The notes under the pieces: generated by a model | What the model saw: the letters and a program-made list of their open reading frames with translations, nothing else | What the model was told of the DNA's origin: nothing | Databases searched by the model: none | Position numbers and translations under genes: made by a program | In this document: positions 7,594 to 17,001 of the stretch, piece after piece | Numbering within the stretch: position 1 is the stretch's first letter | How the letters are laid out: each line of letters opens with the position of its first letter | Source: an uncultured Lachnospiraceae bacterium | GTDB lineage: Bacteria; Bacillota; Clostridia; Lachnospirales; Lachnospiraceae | Length of the DNA stretch: 64,000 nt | Reading direction: 5' to 3' | Assembly (NCBI GenBank): GCA_910579275.1 | Contig: CAJTTO010000001.1 | Location: forward strand, 1 to 64,000

Positions 7594-10029
7594 ATGGCTT
7601 TTTTTAATAAAAGGAAGAGTTTCTGGGCTTATACTGCTATATTTGTGCTGGTTTGTATTTTGGGATATAGTCCGTTTTGGACTCAGGGAAAATCTCTGGT
7701 GTGGAAAATAGATGGATTAGGACAGTATTATACGTCGTTTTTATATATTGGACAGTATCTTCGTAAATATTTTTTTAATTGTCTCCGAGGGAACGTTGCC
7801 CTGCCGCTATTTGACATTTCAATAGGAATGGGGGAGGATGTCATTGGGACGTTGAATTATTATGGATTCGGAGACCCTTTAAACATTTTGGCGGTATTTG
7901 CAACAGATCAAAATGGTGCATATGTATTTACGGGAATGTATTTCCTGAGACTTTATCTGTCAGGGCTATGTTTTAGAAAGTATTGTTCCTATTTTGGACT
8001 TGATGAGACATTGTCTAATGCGGGAGCGCTTAGTTACATTTTCTCCGGGTATGCTTTAATAGGTGGTGCAAGATATATGCAGTTTTTAACCCCTATGATT
8101 TATCTTCCGCTTATGTTATTGGGATGTGAAAGGATTTTCCGCGAAAAGAAAACACTGCTGTTTACGTTTTCGGTTGCATTTGCGGCACTATGTAATTTTT
8201 ATTTTCTATACATGACAAGTCTTTTTCTGTTGGTTTACTGTATTGTTCGCTGTATTTCAATCTATGGAATTAAACAGATGCCGGAAATATTGAAAATGGC
8301 AGTTATAAGCATCGGATGTTATCTTTTGGGCATTATGCTGGCAGCTCCAATTTTACTTCCTTCAATAAATGCATATTTAAACAGTTGTAGAAATTCTCCA
8401 GACCTCAGAGGAAATTTATTTTATATTGGAAACTACTTATTGAACAAGGATAAATGGTCTCAGTATATAAGAGGATGGAATACAAAGCTTGCTAATAATT
8501 ACTGGACAGGAATTCCTCTATTGCAAGGTATTAGTTTGGCAGGGGCGGTGTTTACTTATAAAAGTAAGCGGAACAGGCAGTGTGCGTTGGCAGTAATTTT
8601 GGGAACCGTTTTCTGGTGTATGCCGATAACAAGTACTATTTTAAGCGGCTTTGGCACAGTTTATACAAGATGGGTATATTTGCTGTATTTTGCATATGCA
8701 GTAGTCTTTATATGCTTTTTTGAAAGATTCAGGATAAATATACTGGGTAAATGGATGATACTTTTCGCAATTGCATTAAATATTTGCGTTAATCTGGTAA
8801 CATTGTATGGAGACAGCGGTGCAAACTGGAACGATGAGTTTGTGGAATTTTCAAAGATACGCAGTTATGTAGAATCGCCAGTAAGTGAGTCAGTATCAAT
8901 ATTGGGTGATGGGGATATGTACCGTATTGCAAATGAGACCTATACAGACATTAACGGACGACCGGAAAATATTGGCATGCTTAATGGATATAATGGTTTA
9001 AACTTCTGGTTTAGCATTATAAATGGCAATGTGCAGAGAATGATTGACCAGACAGGTACACCTAAAAAAACGGAGTGGCGTTCTTATGGACTAAATAATA
9101 TTACCATATATGAAAGCCTGGCGGGGGTCAGATACTATATAAGTCAGGACAATGGCATACAGAAGGCAGGTTATGAGTGTGTCGAGGATGTAATCTTTGG
9201 AGATGTGTGTTGGAAAGTGTATAAAAATAAAAATGCGCTGCCGTTTATTTATACGTATAAAGAATGCATTGCTGAGGAGCTCTTCAATCAGCTTAACGAG
9301 ATGGAAAAAATAGAAGCGGCTTCTATGTATATTGCACTTGATAAAGGTTGTATAAATCCTGTCAGCCAGATAGAATCGGGTTTGATGTATGAGTTGGAAA
9401 CGCGTAAGAAAATGACCCGGCAAAATGCTTTTATTGAATGTGATGCCGGAGATGATGAAATATATCTTGAAATGGGATCAGAGGAGCTTCAGGGTAAAAT
9501 TGGCAAATATATTTTAAATAATAATGAAAACACTTTATATAGAGGAAATACCAATAAAAATGTAATATATAATTTAGGGACAGGATTTGCAGGCAGTAAA
9601 TTGGTTTTTTCACTGGATTCAGATGACTTGACAGCTGAAGAAACAGCTGCAATACTAAAACAGACAAAGTTATATGCAATGGACAGTGACAAGTATGAGG
9701 AAATAGTTCAGGAGAGGAATGAATTAAGCAAAAGCAGCATTTGTGCAACTGGAAATAAAATAAAAATCGGGAATGTTCATGTAAAGGAACCTGAATGGAT
9801 GATGCTTGCGCTGCCTTTTAGTGGCAACTGGAAGTGTTATGTGGATGGGAAGGAGACAGAAATTTATAAAGGGAATACGATGTATATGGCAGTAAGGCTG
9901 GAGAAAGGAAGTCATGAGATATTGTTTGTATATAGAAATGTTTCTTTTTATATAGGTGTTGTATTAAGCTTGACAATATTATTTGCCATAGTACTCAGGG
10001 CTGGGATGGTTAAGAATATGAACATATAA
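7594..10029 (+). CDS. YfhO-family multi-pass membrane protein (GT-C-like)
   Basis: An 811-residue protein. The opening FWTQGKSLVWKIDGLGQYYT is the YfhO signature, with the Asp of the first outer loop that GT-C enzymes use, followed by about twelve membrane segments, an outer domain (about 430-790) and a last membrane helix. YfhO of Bacillus and Listeria takes part in glycosylating wall polymers such as lipoteichoic acid using polyprenyl-phosphate sugars. Here it follows a GT4-flippase pair and a GtrB-like GT2 lies 2 kb downstream, which fits outer-face decoration. GAAGGAG precedes the ATG. Substrate is inferred only. Confidence 0.85.
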   Translation: MAFFNKRKSFWAYTAIFVLVCILGYSPFWTQGKSLVWKIDGLGQYYTSFLYIGQYLRKYFFNCLRGNVALPLFDISIGMGEDVIGTLNYYGFGDPLNILAVFATDQNGAYVFTGMYFLRLYLSGLCFRKYCSYFGLDETLSNAGALSYIFSGYALIGGARYMQFLTPMIYLPLMLLGCERIFREKKTLLFTFSVAFAALCNFYFLYMTSLFLLVYCIVRCISIYGIKQMPEILKMAVISIGCYLLGIMLAAPILLPSINAYLNSCRNSPDLRGNLFYIGNYLLNKDKWSQYIRGWNTKLANNYWTGIPLLQGISLAGAVFTYKSKRNRQCALAVILGTVFWCMPITSTILSGFGTVYTRWVYLLYFAYAVVFICFFERFRINILGKWMILFAIALNICVNLVTLYGDSGANWNDEFVEFSKIRSYVESPVSESVSILGDGDMYRIANETYTDINGRPENIGMLNGYNGLNFWFSIINGNVQRMIDQTGTPKKTEWRSYGLNNITIYESLAGVRYYISQDNGIQKAGYECVEDVIFGDVCWKVYKNKNALPFIYTYKECIAEELFNQLNEMEKIEAASMYIALDKGCINPVSQIESGLMYELETRKKMTRQNAFIECDAGDDEIYLEMGSEELQGKIGKYILNNNENTLYRGNTNKNVIYNLGTGFAGSKLVFSLDSDDLTAEETAAILKQTKLYAMDSDKYEEIVQERNELSKSSICATGNKIKIGNVHVKEPEWMMLALPFSGNWKCYVDGKETEIYKGNTMYMAVRLEKGSHEILFVYRNVSFYIGVVLSLTILFAIVLRAGMVKNMNI

Positions 10030-10040
10030 TGTGAACTGCC

Positions 10041-10091
10041 CGTTTATAATCTGTCAAATTGTCGAGTTCACAATTTGACAGATTATAAACG
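10041..10091. terminator. Perfect 22-bp stem-loop between convergent genes
   Basis: Arms 10041-10062 and 10070-10091 are exact reverse complements around a seven-base loop. It lies 12 bases after the YfhO stop and about 30 bases before the end of the convergent AAA gene. The short AT-rich flanks and position suggest a bidirectional terminator, but there is no real T tract, and the exact symmetry would also suit a protein-binding or recombination site. Confidence 0.5.
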
Positions 10092-10121
10092 AGTATGGCA
10101 ATAGACAAGTTTTTAAATCCC

Positions 10122-11858
10122 TTATCCAATCAGGCATTCTTTTCCTTTAAACGCAAATCCGTATTTGCGTATCTGGCCTGGGATAAAACCGGATGCTATA
10201 AGCTCTGTCTCATACTGTTTTTCCTCAATCTGGGTATGGGCATTTGCAAGGGTATCCGCAAGTGTCTGCTCGTCCTCGTCCGGATCAAGTACCTTAAATT
10301 CCAGAATAAAAGCCTTTTTGGTCTTATCAAGTGGTTCTATCATTACATCGTACCGACCGAATCCGCTCTCCCTGTTGGAACGGACTTTGTAAGTGCCAGA
10401 TAGGTTTACCACCATGCCGAGTACAAAACCATGGTAGAAACGTTCAGGTTCCGCCTGGTCAGAAGGTTTGTTTCCGCTGTCAAAGGAGCTGAATGTGTTC
10501 AGGGCAACTTTGTTCATGAACGTGTTCATCTTTTTGACGTTATCATTCAGCAGGGCTTTGATAAATTCATTGTAGTATACTTCCGAATCATTTTTGAACC
10601 AGCCCTGTACCATTTTGCGGAACATCCGCCTCACTTCAAGATTCGTAATGGCAAGCGTATACCAGACATCCCCCTCTTCACCGATGCCGTTCTCGTCCGA
10701 ATCCAATGTCCTTAGGTCTAGCACTTTCAGGTATCCTGTCGCAAGCAGGAGGCTCCACACCGTTTCCGCGCTGCCGTTAAGCTGGTCAAACACTATTTTT
10801 TCGTCAATTTGAACCTCGAAGCTTTTTCCCTGTATGAGATCTTCCATTGCCTGCTTTATATCCGGACTGCCTTTTTGAATCAATAAATTTACAAGTCCGT
10901 TTCCGCTTGTGTTGGACCAGTAGGTGTCATATTTTCCCTTTTTATTGATAAAAGACACAACTGACCATGGATTGTAGATATCTGTGCAAGCACCAAAGGT
11001 AAATCCGTCATACCATCTTTTCACTTTTTGTTTCTGCTCTCCTAATCCTGCACCATCAAGCGCTGCAAATACTTCCTCCTCTGTAAAGCCAAATGCTGTA
11101 GTATATTTATCGGAAGTCGTCGTGATGACATCTAGGTTATTCATGCCTGTAAAAATACTTTCCTTTGCGATCCTTGTTATCCCGGTGATGAGTCCGCGCT
11201 CAAGATATTCATTTGTTTTGAAGGTGGCATTAAAAAAACTGCTAAAAAAACGGACTGCTTCCTCCCAATATCCTGAAATCCATGCTTCTTGCATGGGTGT
11301 GTCATATTCATCCAACAGGATAATTACTTTTCGGTTATAAAAACGCTGCAAAAAACCTGCCATTGAATGGATGGCATCAGAAGCCAGACTAATGCTCATT
11401 CCGGGTTCGATCTGCTGATAATATGCCTGTTCTTTTTTGTTTAACAGATTTCCTTTTAACAGGAAATCATATTTATTATACAAATCGGATATCACTTTTG
11501 TGATTTTAAATTCCATGTCCTCATATTTTGCTGCCTTGATGTTGGCAAAGCTTAGGAATATCACTGGAAAAGTTCCCTGCAGCTTCCTGTATCCGTAGTC
11601 TCCGTCAGGGAGTGTTTCCTCCCATATGGAAAGTCCTTCAAACAAATCGCTTCTGTCTGCGTACTTGTTTGAGAAAAAGCATTCCATCATGCTCATGTTT
11701 AGCGTTTTTCCGAACCTTCGGGGACGTGTGATTAAGGTAACCTTATCTGCGTATTCCCACCACTCCCTGATGAAATCTGTCTTGTCGATATAAAATATGT
11801 GTTCCGTTCTCACTTCTTCAAAGCTCTGGTATCCGAGTCCTGCCCTGTTTTCGTTCAT
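10122..11858 (-). CDS. AAA-ATPase-like / PD-(D/E)XK nuclease family protein
   Basis: A 578-residue protein of the AAA-ATPase_like plus PD-(D/E)XK_9 type common in Clostridia and Bacteroidetes. The N-terminus has FYIDKTDFIREW and the P-loop-like RPRRFGKTLNMSMMECFF (about residues 44-62); a Walker-B-like VIILLDEYDTPMQEAW follows near 180. The C-terminus has a nuclease-like core: GRYDVMIEP, then AFILEFKVLD, giving the D...ExK pattern. Biochemical role is not established for the family; mobile-element or defence links are suggested because such genes occur in many copies. GGGGAGG precedes the ATG. It interrupts the polysaccharide genes on the opposite strand and may be an insertion. Confidence 0.85.
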   Translation of the reverse strand: MNENRAGLGYQSFEEVRTEHIFYIDKTDFIREWWEYADKVTLITRPRRFGKTLNMSMMECFFSNKYADRSDLFEGLSIWEETLPDGDYGYRKLQGTFPVIFLSFANIKAAKYEDMEFKITKVISDLYNKYDFLLKGNLLNKKEQAYYQQIEPGMSISLASDAIHSMAGFLQRFYNRKVIILLDEYDTPMQEAWISGYWEEAVRFFSSFFNATFKTNEYLERGLITGITRIAKESIFTGMNNLDVITTTSDKYTTAFGFTEEEVFAALDGAGLGEQKQKVKRWYDGFTFGACTDIYNPWSVVSFINKKGKYDTYWSNTSGNGLVNLLIQKGSPDIKQAMEDLIQGKSFEVQIDEKIVFDQLNGSAETVWSLLLATGYLKVLDLRTLDSDENGIGEEGDVWYTLAITNLEVRRMFRKMVQGWFKNDSEVYYNEFIKALLNDNVKKMNTFMNKVALNTFSSFDSGNKPSDQAEPERFYHGFVLGMVVNLSGTYKVRSNRESGFGRYDVMIEPLDKTKKAFILEFKVLDPDEDEQTLADTLANAHTQIEEKQYETELIASGFIPGQIRKYGFAFKGKECLIG

Positions 11859-12087
11859 GTGACATCCTCCCCGTCTGGCATCAATTGTAAAATTCCTGTC
11901 ATGTATTATTATGACCTTTGTAACAGTATATCACACAGAAGCAAGGAAATCATCTTATTTTAGTTTAACAATTTAATGGATTTTACCTCCTGACTGTGAT
12001 ATAATTCAGATACCGAAATCATAGTATATTTTCTGCAAAAAAGGACAGTATTTTGGTAACATATATGGAAAGGCTGCGGTGGTTTGA

Positions 12088-13056
12088 ATGAAAACAATAG
12101 AACTGATTGTGCCGTGCTATAATGAGGAAAAATGTATCTCACTGTTTTATGACAGGATAAAAGAAGTATTTTCGGATATGCCGGGGTATCGTTTTATCAT
12201 AACCTTTGTGGATGACGGCAGTAAGGATAACACGATGAATGAGATAAAAACGGTCGTGGAGCGTGCTGATGCGGGAAAGGTGCAGTACATTTCGCTTTCA
12301 CGTAATTTTGGAAAGGAAGCGGCGATGTATGCAGGGCTTTCCAAAAGCGTGGGCGATTATGTTGCGGTGCTTGATGCGGACTTGCAGCATCCTCCTGAGC
12401 TGTTGAAGGAGATGCTGGATGCAATTGAAAACGAAGGCTATGACTGTGCATCAGCACGCAGGGTCTCCAGAAAGGGAGAGCCGATGGTAAAAAGCGCATT
12501 GTCAAAGGCTTTTTATCATGTGATCAATCACGTGACAGTAATCGATCTGGTGCCGGGAAGCACGGATTACCGCCTGATGAAGCGCAAGGTTGTGGAAGCA
12601 ATTGTGGCAATGTCGGAGAGTGAGCGTTTTACCAAGGGAATCTACGCATGGGTAGGTTTTAAGAATAAATGGATTGAGTATAAGAATGTGGAACGCGCGG
12701 CAGGAAAAACTAAGTGGAATGTCAGGGGGCTGTTTCGTTATGCCTATAGTGGTTTTCTGGCATTTGCCACAACACCACTCAGGGCGGTCATATATTTTGG
12801 CATGTTTATTGTTTTTGTCTCGGTTCTGGCGGCAATTCATGTATTCAGAGCCGCCCTTAAGACACCAGGCGAAAGGACAGGATACGCATCGATCATCATT
12901 CTGATGCTTTTTTTAGGTGGTGTGATTATCACAATTCTTGGCATGATTGGGGAATATCTGGCAAGAATATATATGGAGGTCAAGCGCAGGCCGATTTATT
13001 TTGAACGGGAAAGCAATATTGATGATAACGTTGCGAATGACGAGAAAAAACACTAG
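12088..13056 (+). CDS. GtrB/DPM1-like membrane GT2 glycosyltransferase
   Basis: A GT2 domain (IELIVPCYNEEKCI, FVDDGSKDNT, YVAVLDADLQHPPEL with the DAD metal motif near residues 95-97, then RLMKRKVVEA) is followed by two C-terminal membrane helices (about 230-252 and 267-290). This architecture is that of polyprenyl-phosphate glycosyltransferases such as GtrB, which make the lipid-phosphate sugar used by GT-C enzymes outside the cell. YfhO (7594), DUF6311 (20052), GtrII-like (21730) and GtrA (60887) are candidate partners. An extended -10 (TGATATAAT, ending at 12005) lies 83 bases upstream. Confidence 0.88.
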   Translation: MKTIELIVPCYNEEKCISLFYDRIKEVFSDMPGYRFIITFVDDGSKDNTMNEIKTVVERADAGKVQYISLSRNFGKEAAMYAGLSKSVGDYVAVLDADLQHPPELLKEMLDAIENEGYDCASARRVSRKGEPMVKSALSKAFYHVINHVTVIDLVPGSTDYRLMKRKVVEAIVAMSESERFTKGIYAWVGFKNKWIEYKNVERAAGKTKWNVRGLFRYAYSGFLAFATTPLRAVIYFGMFIVFVSVLAAIHVFRAALKTPGERTGYASIIILMLFLGGVIITILGMIGEYLARIYMEVKRRPIYFERESNIDDNVANDEKKH

Positions 13057-13245
13057 ACATGTTATGTGGCAGTTTGAGGGAAAATCATGGTTTTTCGAGC
13101 TTTAATAGGGAAAAAGCAACAGAAATTGCATAAATACATCTAAAAGACCACACAAAGTCTTGAATATGAAGTCATATTTTATAAAATGGAAGTGTATGTA
13201 TTATCATAACGAAATTTTACAAAATATGCATTGGGGTGGAAATCA

Positions 13246-13488
13246 TTGAAAGTACAAGAAGCAGTAATAGTGAGAATCAGGGATTTATGTAAAGAGAAAA
13301 ATATGAAAATATCGCAGCTGGCGTACGATGCGGGGATGCCGCCATCGACTTTGAAAAATATTATGAATGGCAACAGCAATAATACTGGAATAGTGACCAT
13401 CAAAATAATTTGTGATGGGCTTGGTGTCTCACTGGATGATTTTTTCCGGTGCGCACTCTTTAAGAAACTGGATGAGGAGATTGTATAA
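13246..13488 (+). CDS. Small Xre-family HTH regulator
   Basis: An 80-residue Cro/C1-type helix-turn-helix protein: VRIRDLCKEKNMKISQLAYD, AGMPPSTLKNIMNGNSNN, IKIICDGLGVSLDDFF. The start is a TTG at 13246, chosen because GGGGTGGA ends five bases before it; the TTG at 13231 has no ribosome site. A possible promoter (TTGAAT, 16 bases, TAAAAT at 13160-13187) precedes it and a strong terminator follows at 13527. It stands alone between the GtrB-like gene and the CotH operon, so it may control one of them; the target is unknown. Confidence 0.85.
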   Translation: MKVQEAVIVRIRDLCKEKNMKISQLAYDAGMPPSTLKNIMNGNSNNTGIVTIKIICDGLGVSLDDFFRCALFKKLDEEIV

Positions 13489-13526
13489 TAGATAGGCACT
13501 TTTTTCCTTCATATGGAAAGCGGTTA

Positions 13527-13555
13527 ACACCTGGAAATGATACCAGGTGTTTTTT
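13527..13555 (+). terminator. Rho-independent terminator
   Basis: ACACCTGG (13527-13534) and CCAGGTGT (13543-13550) form an eight-bp stem with an eight-base loop, followed by TTTTT. It ends the transcript of the HTH gene. Confidence 0.88.
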
Positions 13556-13696
13556 ATGCGCAGGGGTGCGTAAGGAAATTAGCAGCTCCGTGCAGAAAAA
13601 AAGACCCAAATTATTAAAAAAATATAAAAGAATTATAAAAAAATAAATGGATAAAATAAAGATTGACTTAAAAGTAGGAAAAAAGGGTTCAGATTA

Positions 13697-13725
13697 TTGA
13701 TTTACGATAGTGAATATCTTATAAT
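13697..13725 (+). promoter_or_regulatory. Putative sigma-A promoter of the CotH operon
   Basis: TTGATT at 13697-13702, a 17-base spacer and TATAAT at 13720-13725, 47 bases before the CotH start at 13773. Confidence 0.6.
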
Positions 13726-13772
13726 TTTAAGCTGAATTTACAGTGTAAACTTAGTTGGGAAAAGTTGGTAAC

Positions 13773-15494
13773 ATGAGAAGAAACAATAGATTTTATGCGC
13801 GCGTTGCAGTGCTGTTTATGATGATGCTTCTCACGGCATGTATTGTGTCGTGGAACCATGCCGGGAAGTCCTCTGCCATAAGCAGCGGCGCGGAGTCCGT
13901 ACAGGATGGCGGCGGTGCGTTTGAACCCACGGTCTGGATTGGTGACAGCCTCGGCATCAGGTGGTGGAAAAGGGATGCGGATAATTCGTATCACGTCTTT
14001 CTTCCTGGGGCAGTGAAGGGACGGAAGCTGAACGTGACGTATGGCGGTGCAGACTCCATTTTTGTGGATGGGAAAAAAATGAAAAATGGCAAGGGGTACG
14101 TGCTTTCAGCGGGACAGCATACGCTCCGGATGGAGGGAGCAGAAGGCGCGGGACAGGACTTGCATGTGTGGTATACGTCGGATATCCCGGTTCTGTTCGT
14201 GGAAACAGAGTCAGGGAGTACGGAGCAGATACACGCGTCAAAGGATGTATCGGAACCCGGCAGAATGATGATTATGGACAGCCGGGGGCGGAATTATTTC
14301 GAGGGGGATATGGAAAGCATCCACTGCCGCGGCAATTCCTCGTTTGAGGATACAGAAAAGAAGTCATACATGATAAAGCTGGAAAAGAAAGCGGACTTGT
14401 TCGGGATGGGTTCGGCGAAGAAATGGATTCTGACGGCAAATGCCTTTGACGACACACTGCTGCGAAATGCGACAGCCTTCTCGATTGCGCATATGCTCGG
14501 GCTGGACTTTACACCGGAGGTCTGCTTTGTGGATGTGTATATGAACGGCGATTTTATGGGCAACTATCTGTTGTCCGAGAAAATAGAGGTCGGGAAAAAC
14601 CGCGTCAACATCAGGAACCTTGAAGATGAGGTCAAAGCCTTGAACCAGGGGGAAAGCCTGGAAGACATGGAGTTTTTCATGGAGCAGCAGGGGAGGCTTT
14701 TTAGCACGAAGGGTTACCGGATTGCGCAGGAGCCGGAAGATATATCCGGCGGATATCTGCTGGAGCTTGAGACAAGTGACCGGTACGGGCTGGAAGCCAG
14801 CGGCTTCCTGACTTCGCGGATGCAGCCGGTCGTATTTGCAAGCCCCCGGTATGCATCCTATGACCAGGTTTCCTATGTGGCAGGGCTGTACCAGGATTTT
14901 GAGGATGCAATGTTTTCGGCGGACGGTTACAGCCCGTATACAGGAAGGCATTACAGCGAATACATTGACATGGATTCCTTTGCGCGGAAATATCTTGTGG
15001 AGGAGCTTGTAAAGAATCTGGATGCGTCGTTTACAAGCCAGTATATTTATAAATATGATGACGATATCAGTACGAAATTTTATGCCGGGCCATGCTGGGA
15101 CTACGACAAGTCAATTGCTGCGTCGGGCATCACGGAGGACGGGATTGATCTGCATGACCCGGACGGACTGTATGCCGCCGTGCAGGAAAAGGATTCTGAT
15201 ATCTGGTACGCACTGTACCAGCATGAAGATTTCAGGAAAGAGACAGCCACAATATTTTTTTCGGAACTCGAGCCGCAGCTCAGGCAGGGAGCGGCGGAGC
15301 TGGTATATGGGTTCAGTGAACAGATTGACACTTCCAATGACTGCAATATGATACGGTGGAATACGTTTCCGCAGGCGGAAGGACTTGGGGAAAAACAGGC
15401 GCTCAACGATGCCAAGGTAGCGGAGCTGGTTGATTTTATCGGAAGGCGTCTTGATTTCCTGGAAAAAGAGTGGGGGTATCTGCGGGATGAGTGA
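13773..15494 (+). CDS. CotH-family kinase-like lipoprotein
   Basis: A 573-residue exported protein. Residues 1-23 form a signal peptide with lipobox LTAC (Cys 23). The middle and C-terminal regions match the CotH kinase fold: CRGNSSFEDTEKKSYMIKLE (substrate/ATP loop with Lys), TANAFDDTLLRNATAFSIAH, DVYMNGDFMGNYLLSEKIEV, GGYLLELE, and FYAGPCWDYDKS, the metal-binding Asp region written GPxWDFD in CotH. Bacillus CotH is an atypical protein kinase of spore-coat proteins. Here the gene heads a three-gene operon with VTC and DUF4956 proteins, a recurring vegetative arrangement without known function. The ATG at 13773 is preferred over the TTG at 13755. Confidence 0.88.
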   Translation: MRRNNRFYARVAVLFMMMLLTACIVSWNHAGKSSAISSGAESVQDGGGAFEPTVWIGDSLGIRWWKRDADNSYHVFLPGAVKGRKLNVTYGGADSIFVDGKKMKNGKGYVLSAGQHTLRMEGAEGAGQDLHVWYTSDIPVLFVETESGSTEQIHASKDVSEPGRMMIMDSRGRNYFEGDMESIHCRGNSSFEDTEKKSYMIKLEKKADLFGMGSAKKWILTANAFDDTLLRNATAFSIAHMLGLDFTPEVCFVDVYMNGDFMGNYLLSEKIEVGKNRVNIRNLEDEVKALNQGESLEDMEFFMEQQGRLFSTKGYRIAQEPEDISGGYLLELETSDRYGLEASGFLTSRMQPVVFASPRYASYDQVSYVAGLYQDFEDAMFSADGYSPYTGRHYSEYIDMDSFARKYLVEELVKNLDASFTSQYIYKYDDDISTKFYAGPCWDYDKSIAASGITEDGIDLHDPDGLYAAVQEKDSDIWYALYQHEDFRKETATIFFSELEPQLRQGAAELVYGFSEQIDTSNDCNMIRWNTFPQAEGLGEKQALNDAKVAELVDFIGRRLDFLEKEWGYLRDE

Positions 15495-16185
15495 GTACAG
15501 GCATGAGTACAAGTATATCTGTTCGGAACAGCAGCTTGCGCTGATTGGGAATAATATTGACGGACTGATGCAGCCCGATAAATATGCGGGAAATGGGAAA
15601 GGATATGTGGTAAGGAGCCTTTATTTTGACGATTTTCAGGACGGCTGTCTATATGACAATATCAACGGAAATGACCCGAGGGAGAAATTCCGGGTCAGGA
15701 TTTATAATGCGGACAAGTCCTATATCCGCCTGGAATTAAAGCGGAAGGAAAAGGGAAAGACCAGAAAACGATCGTGCCGGATAGACGAAACACTCTGTCG
15801 GGAAATGATGCAGGGCAGGCCGCTCAAAATGGATGCCGTGGATGCCGACATTTACAGAAAGTTCTGCCTGTGGCAGAACGAAAGGCTTTTGCAGCCGAAG
15901 GTCATTGTGGAATATGACAGGATACCCTATGTATACAAGGACGGCAATGTGCGGGTAACCTTTGACATGAATATAAGATCGGGAGGCAATGTGGAAGGTT
16001 TTTTGGATAACATGCTGATAACGAGGCCTGTTATGCCGCTGAACCAGCATGTTCTGGAAGTGAAGTTTGACGAACTGATTCCGGATTTTTTATACGCCGC
16101 GGTACAGACCGAAAAACTGCGACAGACAACATACTCAAAGTACTATATCTGCAGAAAATACAATTCGGAGGGAATAAAATTATGA
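15487..16185 (+). CDS. VTC-domain (polyphosphate polymerase-like) protein
   Basis: A 232-residue triphosphate-tunnel protein of the VTC family. The tunnel strands are visible: EYRHEYKYICS, VRSLYFDDFQDGCLYDNING, REKFRVRIYN, YIRLELKRKEKGKTRKRSC, PKVIVEYDRIPYV, HVLEVKFDELIPDFL. The repeated Arg/Lys/Glu residues are those that hold polyphosphate and metal in yeast Vtc4. It has no membrane segment. Its ATG at 15487 overlaps the CotH stop by eight bases, and it overlaps DUF4956 by four, so all three are translated together. A role in making or sensing polyphosphate near the membrane is the family-based guess; the triad's product has not been shown. Confidence 0.88.
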   Translation: MSEYRHEYKYICSEQQLALIGNNIDGLMQPDKYAGNGKGYVVRSLYFDDFQDGCLYDNINGNDPREKFRVRIYNADKSYIRLELKRKEKGKTRKRSCRIDETLCREMMQGRPLKMDAVDADIYRKFCLWQNERLLQPKVIVEYDRIPYVYKDGNVRVTFDMNIRSGGNVEGFLDNMLITRPVMPLNQHVLEVKFDELIPDFLYAAVQTEKLRQTTYSKYYICRKYNSEGIKL

Positions 16186-16856
16186 GCTTTAATGATGTCT
16201 TCAAAAAATCATTTTTAAACAATATCAGCATGGCTGATATGTCGGTGCAGCAGGTTTTGGTCGTATTCGGCATCACGTTGTTGCTGTCACTGTATATTTT
16301 CTTTATCTACAGAATATTTTCCAGAAAAAACTTCTACAATAAAAGCTTTAATGTGGCGCTTGCCGCGACAACGATGATTACGGCAGCCGTCATCATCACC
16401 ATCCAGTCAAGCATCGTGGTATCCCTCGGTATGGTGGGCGCGCTGTCAATTGTGCGTTTTCGTACCGCGGTGAAAGACCCGCTTGACCTTGTATTTATGT
16501 TCTGGTCGCTTGCCGTCGGCATCATATGCGGCGTAGGGTTATTTGACATCGCCGGAATTTTGTCCATAACGGTGACGGTCATGATTTTTGTGCTGGACAG
16601 GCTGCCTGTGGCGCAGAGCCCTATGATACTGATGATTCAGGGGGTATATTGTGATTTGGAGGATGACATCTGCCAGATTGTCTCGGAATACACGAAGTTT
16701 TACAAGGTAAAGTCAAGAAATATCACACCTGACCGGACAAGCATTGTCATAGAACTCCGGATAAAGGACGGGGGCAGCCTTGTCCAGAAAATAAGCGGAA
16801 TCGAGGGGGTTGCGTATGTGTCCATCATTGACCATGACGGTGAAGTGACCTTCTGA
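16182..16856 (+). CDS. DUF4956 membrane protein
   Basis: A 224-residue protein with about four membrane helices in its first 150 residues and a soluble C-terminus. The block SLGMVGALSIVRFRTAVKDP followed by DLVFMFWSLAVGIICGVGLF is the DUF4956 signature. It overlaps the VTC gene by ATGA. The VTC-DUF4956 pairing suggests the membrane protein anchors or forms a channel for the VTC product, in the way Vtc4 works with membrane subunits in yeast; this is an analogy only. Confidence 0.9.
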   Translation: MSFNDVFKKSFLNNISMADMSVQQVLVVFGITLLLSLYIFFIYRIFSRKNFYNKSFNVALAATTMITAAVIITIQSSIVVSLGMVGALSIVRFRTAVKDPLDLVFMFWSLAVGIICGVGLFDIAGILSITVTVMIFVLDRLPVAQSPMILMIQGVYCDLEDDICQIVSEYTKFYKVKSRNITPDRTSIVIELRIKDGGSLVQKISGIEGVAYVSIIDHDGEVTF

Positions 16857-16917
16857 CAGGATGCCGTGTGTTGACGTGCGGACACAGACTGATATATACT
16901 ATTGTCGGGGACTGGAG

Positions 16918-16953
16918 ATCATGCGGCGCAGGAACCATTTCGAACCGCATGAT
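16918..16953 (+). terminator. Hairpin after the CotH-VTC-DUF4956 operon
   Basis: ATCATGCGG (16918-16926) pairs with CCGCATGAT (16945-16953) around 18 bases; outer bases extend the stem with one mismatch. Only a short T-rich run follows, so termination is plausible but weak. Confidence 0.4.
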
Positions 16954-17001
16954 ATCCTTGTCTTTATGGGATAGAATAAATAGGAATGGGGAGCGGGGGA
17001 T

